A stretch of 18,560 bases of DNA. Origin: an uncultured Lachnospiraceae bacterium (GTDB lineage: Bacteria > Bacillota > Clostridia > Lachnospirales > Lachnospiraceae). How positions within the stretch are numbered: position 1 is the stretch's first letter; every line of letters starts with the position of its first letter. This document shows positions 15,845 through 18,560 of this stretch, in pieces. The stretch spans positions 1 through 18,560 of the forward strand of contig CAJURQ010000045.1 of the NCBI GenBank assembly GCA_910588955.1, in the 5' to 3' direction. Under the pieces are notes generated by a model. That model did no database searches. It worked only from the letters and a program-made list of their open reading frames with translations, and was not told the origin of the DNA. Made by a program: the position numbers and the translations under genes.

Positions 15845-16390
15845 ATGAGTATTAACGGTATAGGGGCGGCGGGATATCCGGCGTGGTATGGAGCAAGGAA
15901 GGCAGAAAACAGTGAGAAGAGCGATTTCGGGGCAAATGTGAAATCGGCAGGAAATGTGGTGCATATTGAACCGGACGCATTATTTGCAATCCACGACGTG
16001 AAGACAGGTGAGAGCGCCTATGTATTCAGAGCGGATGACTATTCAAAGGACAATCCGATTTATCTTGTGAAAGGTACCGACCGAAACGGGAATGCGTATG
16101 AACAGACTGTGGATGTGAGTAAGGTGAACCCGAATAGCTGCTCTTATACAGAGCTGCTTGCATTAAACGCGCATACGGGTGATAAGTCGGCTAGCAATTT
16201 TATGACCATGGCGCTTTTGAAGGATAAGACGGACGGCGCTTCCTACCACGAAAAGACGGATTATATGGCGATGGCGCACGAGCTTATGAATGACATGAAA
16301 ACGCTTGGAAATTGGGGCGGGTATCTGCGTTATGGAAAATGGATTCAGGACATTCTGACTTTTTGTAAGGCAAGGGAAAAAGGAAGCTAA
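15845..16390 (+). CDS. MSINGIG-family orphan protein, paralogue 1
   Basis: A 181-residue soluble protein with the striking opening MSINGIGAAGYPAWYGARK, shared with the next gene. Seen in order: a polar region, a beta-rich middle (YVFRADDY, NPIYLVKGTDRNGNAYEQ), the motif VDVSKVNPNSC at 89-99, and a helical C-terminal part ending GGYLRYGKWIQDILTFCKAR. I recall similar proteins as frequent, multi-copy genes in Lachnospiraceae, with no known function. There is no signal peptide and no membrane helix. AAGGAGGGC lies just before the ATG; a longer frame from 15758 has no ribosome site. It has its own promoter and a long leader. Confidence 0.8.
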   Translation: MSINGIGAAGYPAWYGARKAENSEKSDFGANVKSAGNVVHIEPDALFAIHDVKTGESAYVFRADDYSKDNPIYLVKGTDRNGNAYEQTVDVSKVNPNSCSYTELLALNAHTGDKSASNFMTMALLKDKTDGASYHEKTDYMAMAHELMNDMKTLGNWGGYLRYGKWIQDILTFCKAREKGS

Positions 16391-16425
16391 ACATGCGGAA
16401 TATGAGAAATTTGAGAATTTGAAAA

Positions 16426-16818
16426 ATGAGCATAAACGGAATCGGCGTAGGTTATCCCACATGGCGTGAAGCGGGGAAAACACAGAAAAATCAGACAGGA
16501 ACAGGTTTTGCAGCCATCCTGCATGGCGTGGAGGAAGGGTCAGGTGATATTACAATCTTTTCAGGGGCAGAGCTTGCGAGCGGTTCCTCTTATTCCGTGT
16601 ATAAAGTGAAGATATGGGATAAATCGGGGAATGTGACGGAGCGGATGGTAGATGTGTCGAAGGTAGACCCGAAAAACTGCAATATGGCGGAAATGTATGC
16701 CTACACTGCCGATCTGAAAGAAAGCGGGAGGGGAAGCTTTGAGGACACGGTGCTGAAAGCCGCAGTCGCAAAAGCCGTAAAAAACGCGGAACAGAAAAGT
16801 TCTCAAGAAATTTTGTAA
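16426..16818 (+). CDS. MSINGIG-family orphan protein, paralogue 2, probably C-terminally truncated
   Basis: A 130-residue paralogue of the preceding protein. It shares MSINGIG-GYP-W at the start, the beta-rich YKVKIWDKSGNVTERM, and VDVSKVDPKNC at 75-85. It lacks about 45 C-terminal residues present in paralogue 1, and its last eight or so codons (from about 16793) are the reverse strand of the truncated CPBP gene, so the native end has been lost at a junction. The ribosome site is poor (no clear GGAGG before 16426), which may mean low expression or coupling to the upstream gene 35 bases away. Confidence 0.7.
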   Translation: MSINGIGVGYPTWREAGKTQKNQTGTGFAAILHGVEEGSGDITIFSGAELASGSSYSVYKVKIWDKSGNVTERMVDVSKVDPKNCNMAEMYAYTADLKESGRGSFEDTVLKAAVAKAVKNAEQKSSQEIL

Positions 16819-17269
16819 AAAGCCCCCTGAAAACGCCTTCTTCCATCCATACGTTTATGATATTAAAGGCAATGCATATCAGCACAAAAAGTATGCCTGT
16901 CTGCTTTTCCGTTCCGCCATTCAGCGAAAAGCCGCTTGCGTAAAATTCCAGTTTTACATTTTGGTTTGCAATGTATAATATCAAACACTCCATTCCGTAT
17001 GCAACAGTAAAACAAACGCTGCCTAATAAAATTCCTTTTCCGCAATTCCAAGCTGCATGCTCATTTACAAATCCAATGTCTTTCCACTTCATTTTTGAAA
17101 TAGAAAGAATAACAAATAGAAGAAAAATCCCGAATAATTTATGGATAGAGTTTTCTGCCAGAAACGATTCGTCAGTTTTGATAAAAAAGTATTCCATGAT
17201 TCTTGCCGCAGCACATATCATAAAAATTAACCAGCAAGCTATTACGGGATGTTTTCTGATTTTATCCAC
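16550..17269 (-). pseudogene. Truncated CPBP-family intramembrane protease
   Basis: Only the front of a CPBP (Abi) membrane metalloprotease is present. Seen: membrane segments around WLIFMICAAARIMEYFF, LFGIFLLFVILSI, GILLGSVCFTVAYGMECLILY and ILFVLICIAFNIINV, then MEEGVFRGLF, the EExxxR motif 1. After FTKFLENFS (near 16793) the frame runs on to 16550 but is merely antisense to the MSINGIG gene. Motifs 2-4, including the catalytic histidines, are missing, so it cannot be active. The start is placed at GTG 17269, because AGGAGG lies six bases before it; the ATG at 17284 would put that ribosome site inside the gene. Intact relatives process or protect against peptides at the membrane. Confidence 0.78.
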
Positions 17270-17299
17270 AAGGCGCCTCCTCATTGTTTTTGCAAATAA

Positions 17300-17675
17300 C
17301 TAAATTCCGATTTGTCTCTTTGTTGATCAGCTCTGTGTTTTTGCTTCAAACCTTTTAATCACTTATGTTACATTATAGCTCTGGTAAGAATTATATTCTA
17401 TAAAAAAATGAAGATATTTTACAAGACGCAGGCAAGAATAAGCGGTAAAATGGCTTTGGCAGGCAGGGAGGAAACCACACTGCATTATTTGGGCATTGCT
17501 GTCTGCGGCGCGAAGAAGAAGGTCAATACGCTGACGGGGAGTATGGCGTTTTTGCGGTAATGGATTCTTCTGTCATGTCCAGTCACTACCGTCAGGCGCC
17601 CGAACGCAACAATCCTTCTTTCTTTCCTGGTATTTTTGCCGATAAAATAAGTATACGGAAAATAAAACGCAAGAC
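17300..17675. other. Non-coding gap between truncated CPBP gene and response regulator
   Basis: About 390 bases without a convincing gene. On the minus strand TATAAT at 17372-17377 with a poor TAGAAT 17 bases away may be the old CPBP promoter. A near-perfect inverted repeat, CGCTGACGG (about 17530) against CCGTCAGGCG (about 17589), could fold around 50 bases. A 50-codon frame at 17408-17560 has no ribosome site and was not accepted. Confidence 0.4.
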
Positions 17676-17690
17676 TTGGAGAGAGAAAAA

Positions 17691-18443
17691 TTGAATATTG
17701 CGATTTGCGATGATGAAGAAAAGGTACGATGTCTGATAAAAAATTTAATAGAAAAAAGGACAAGGGAATGTCATATCATGGAGTTTTCTTCCGGAGAGGA
17801 GTTGCTGCGGTTCTGGCGGCAAGAGGATAGAGAACAGATAGACATTCTCTTTCTTGATATTTCCATGGATGGAACGGACGGGATGGAAACGGCGGAACAG
17901 ATCAGGGCATGGCAGAAAGAACGCAACGAACCGTTGTGGGGCAGCCTGCCGCTGCTGATTTTTGTGACGGGTCATCCGGAGTATATGGCGAAGGCGTTTT
18001 CTGTCAACGCGTTCCATTATCTGATCAAGCCCATAGACGAAAAGGAATTTGTGGATGTATTCACGCAGGCTGTGCGGGAGTGCCGGCATCTGGACGGGAA
18101 GAAGAGCGCGGAGATGAGGGAAATACTCGTCAGGGACGGAAATATCACAAGAAGCATCCCGGCGGATGATATTTATTATATTGAGAGCAATAACCGGAAA
18201 ATCATCATTGCCATGCGGGATGAAAAAATAGAGTGTTACGGAAAGATAAGCGGGATGGAACGGGAGCTGCGGGAAGGCTTTTTTCGGACGCACAGGGGAT
18301 ATCTTGTGAACATGAAATATGTGGAGAGATACAGCCGGACGGAGGTGCAGATGAAGAACGGCAGCCGCCTTCTGATATCCAAATACAAGTATCAGGATTT
18401 TGTCAAGGCGTATTTGGAGTATCTTGCGGAGGAGGGGAGATGA
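17691..18443 (+). CDS. LytTR response regulator (AgrA/VirR type)
   Basis: A 250-residue two-component response regulator. Seen: a receiver domain (1-125) with acidic pair Asp7-Asp8 in IAICDDEE, phospho-acceptor Asp56 in DILFLDISMDG, Thr93 in FVTGHPEYMAKAF and Lys113 in HYLIKPID; then a LytTR DNA-binding domain (about 140-245) with ILVRDGNITRSIPADDIYYIESNNRKIII, FRTHRGYLVNMKYVERY and the NGSRLLISKYKYQDFVKAYL block. The start is the TTG at 17691 (MNIAICDDE, a standard opening) with GGAG nine bases earlier; a TTG at 17676 would overlap the ribosome site. A typical arrangement would have a histidine kinase overlapping its stop (ATGA at 18440), but that frame stops after four codons. Confidence 0.92.
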   Translation: MNIAICDDEEKVRCLIKNLIEKRTRECHIMEFSSGEELLRFWRQEDREQIDILFLDISMDGTDGMETAEQIRAWQKERNEPLWGSLPLLIFVTGHPEYMAKAFSVNAFHYLIKPIDEKEFVDVFTQAVRECRHLDGKKSAEMREILVRDGNITRSIPADDIYYIESNNRKIIIAMRDEKIECYGKISGMERELREGFFRTHRGYLVNMKYVERYSRTEVQMKNGSRLLISKYKYQDFVKAYLEYLAEEGR

Positions 18444-18506
18444 AGCTGAGTTGAGAACTTCTGGGTGAGCGGGGAAACGTTGTGTTTATAAAAAATTATA
18501 AAAAAT
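18440..18506 (+). pseudogene. Possible aborted start of a partner histidine kinase
   Basis: ATG at 18440 overlaps the response regulator's stop (ATGA), behind the purine-rich GGAGGGG, as is normal for a co-translated sensor kinase. The frame reads MKLS then TGA at 18452. If the TGA were read through, the frame would run on as ELLGERGNVV up to the terminal repeat at 18507. Too short to prove; the kinase may lie beyond the repeat or be lost. Confidence 0.3.
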
Positions 18507-18560
18507 TCCTGAATTGTAAAACTAACTTCCATATGAAACGGTAAATTCTACATGACCTGT
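18507..18560. repeat. Right copy of the 54 bp terminal inverted repeat
   Basis: A perfect reverse complement of 2-55, ending at the last base of the window; the match breaks at 18506. Together with the left copy this shows that both ends of the window abut the same repeated sequence, opening TCCTGAATTG when read outwards. Just before it lies an AT-rich stretch with a short direct repeat (TATAAAAAAT twice). Confidence 0.9.

Noticed and set aside
17408..17560. 50-codon frame MKIFYKTQARISGK... upstream of the response regulator
   Set aside because: No ribosome binding site, no recognisable features, and the other frames in the region are equally open.
1..18560. CRISPR arrays, tRNA or rRNA genes, complete transposases, classical riboswitches
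   Set aside because: No regularly spaced repeats, cloverleaf or rRNA sequence, transposase motif or recognisable riboswitch core was seen on either strand.

Overview
The window looks like chromosomal DNA of an anaerobic Firmicute, most likely a Lachnospiraceae-type Clostridium relative. The reasons are strong AGGAGG-type ribosome binding sites, TTGACA/TATAAT-type promoters with 17-18 bp spacing, moderate GC, and a gene set typical of that group: small MSINGIG-type orphan proteins, FapA/DUF342, LytTR plus DUF3021, a GH36 alpha-galactosidase and clustered radical SAM proteins. The first ~0.6 kb is visibly more AT-rich than the rest and looks foreign. This placement is inference from gene content; there is no rRNA or other phylogenetic marker.

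Layout, left to right. (1) 1-567: an AT-rich open frame without a start, unrecognised. (2) 585-1410: a small FMN-split-barrel (pyridoxamine 5'-phosphate oxidase-like) gene converging on an HxlR regulator. (3) 1612-5786: a mainly metabolic or housekeeping run with two tandem radical SAM paralogues, cutC behind its own promoter, an unrecognised gene broken by a one-base frameshift in a G run, and a YbaK-type tRNA deacylase. (4) 5820-6798, minus strand: a LytTR DNA-binding protein, a DUF3021 membrane protein and a decayed membrane-protein fragment, with overlapping start/stop codons. (5) 7063-9261: GH36 alpha-galactosidase with a good promoter and a strong terminator. (6) 9407-12012: a MerR-type promoter (19 bp spacer with a palindrome between -35 and -10) driving a beta-lactamase-fold serine hydrolase and a MATE exporter. 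(7) 12046-15600: a small membrane protein, FapA/DUF342, and a membrane diguanylate cyclase with an extra degenerate GGDEF-like domain, closed by a terminator. (8) 15650-17269: two MSINGIG-family paralogues, the second meeting a truncated CPBP membrane protease head-on at what looks like one deletion junction. (9) 17691-18443: a LytTR response regulator whose expected partner kinase frame stops after four codons.

The two window ends carry the same 54 bp sequence in inverted orientation (2-55 and 18507-18560). Both ends therefore run into copies of one repeat. This may be an insertion sequence, and the cut may simply be where an assembly stopped.

No CRISPR array, tRNA, rRNA, phage module or complete transposase was found. 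The most interesting points are the MerR-type control site with no regulator in the window, the tandem degenerate/active GGDEF architecture, the double truncation near 16795, the uncharacterised MSINGIG family and the paired radical SAM enzymes. I do not see a convincing new multi-gene system.
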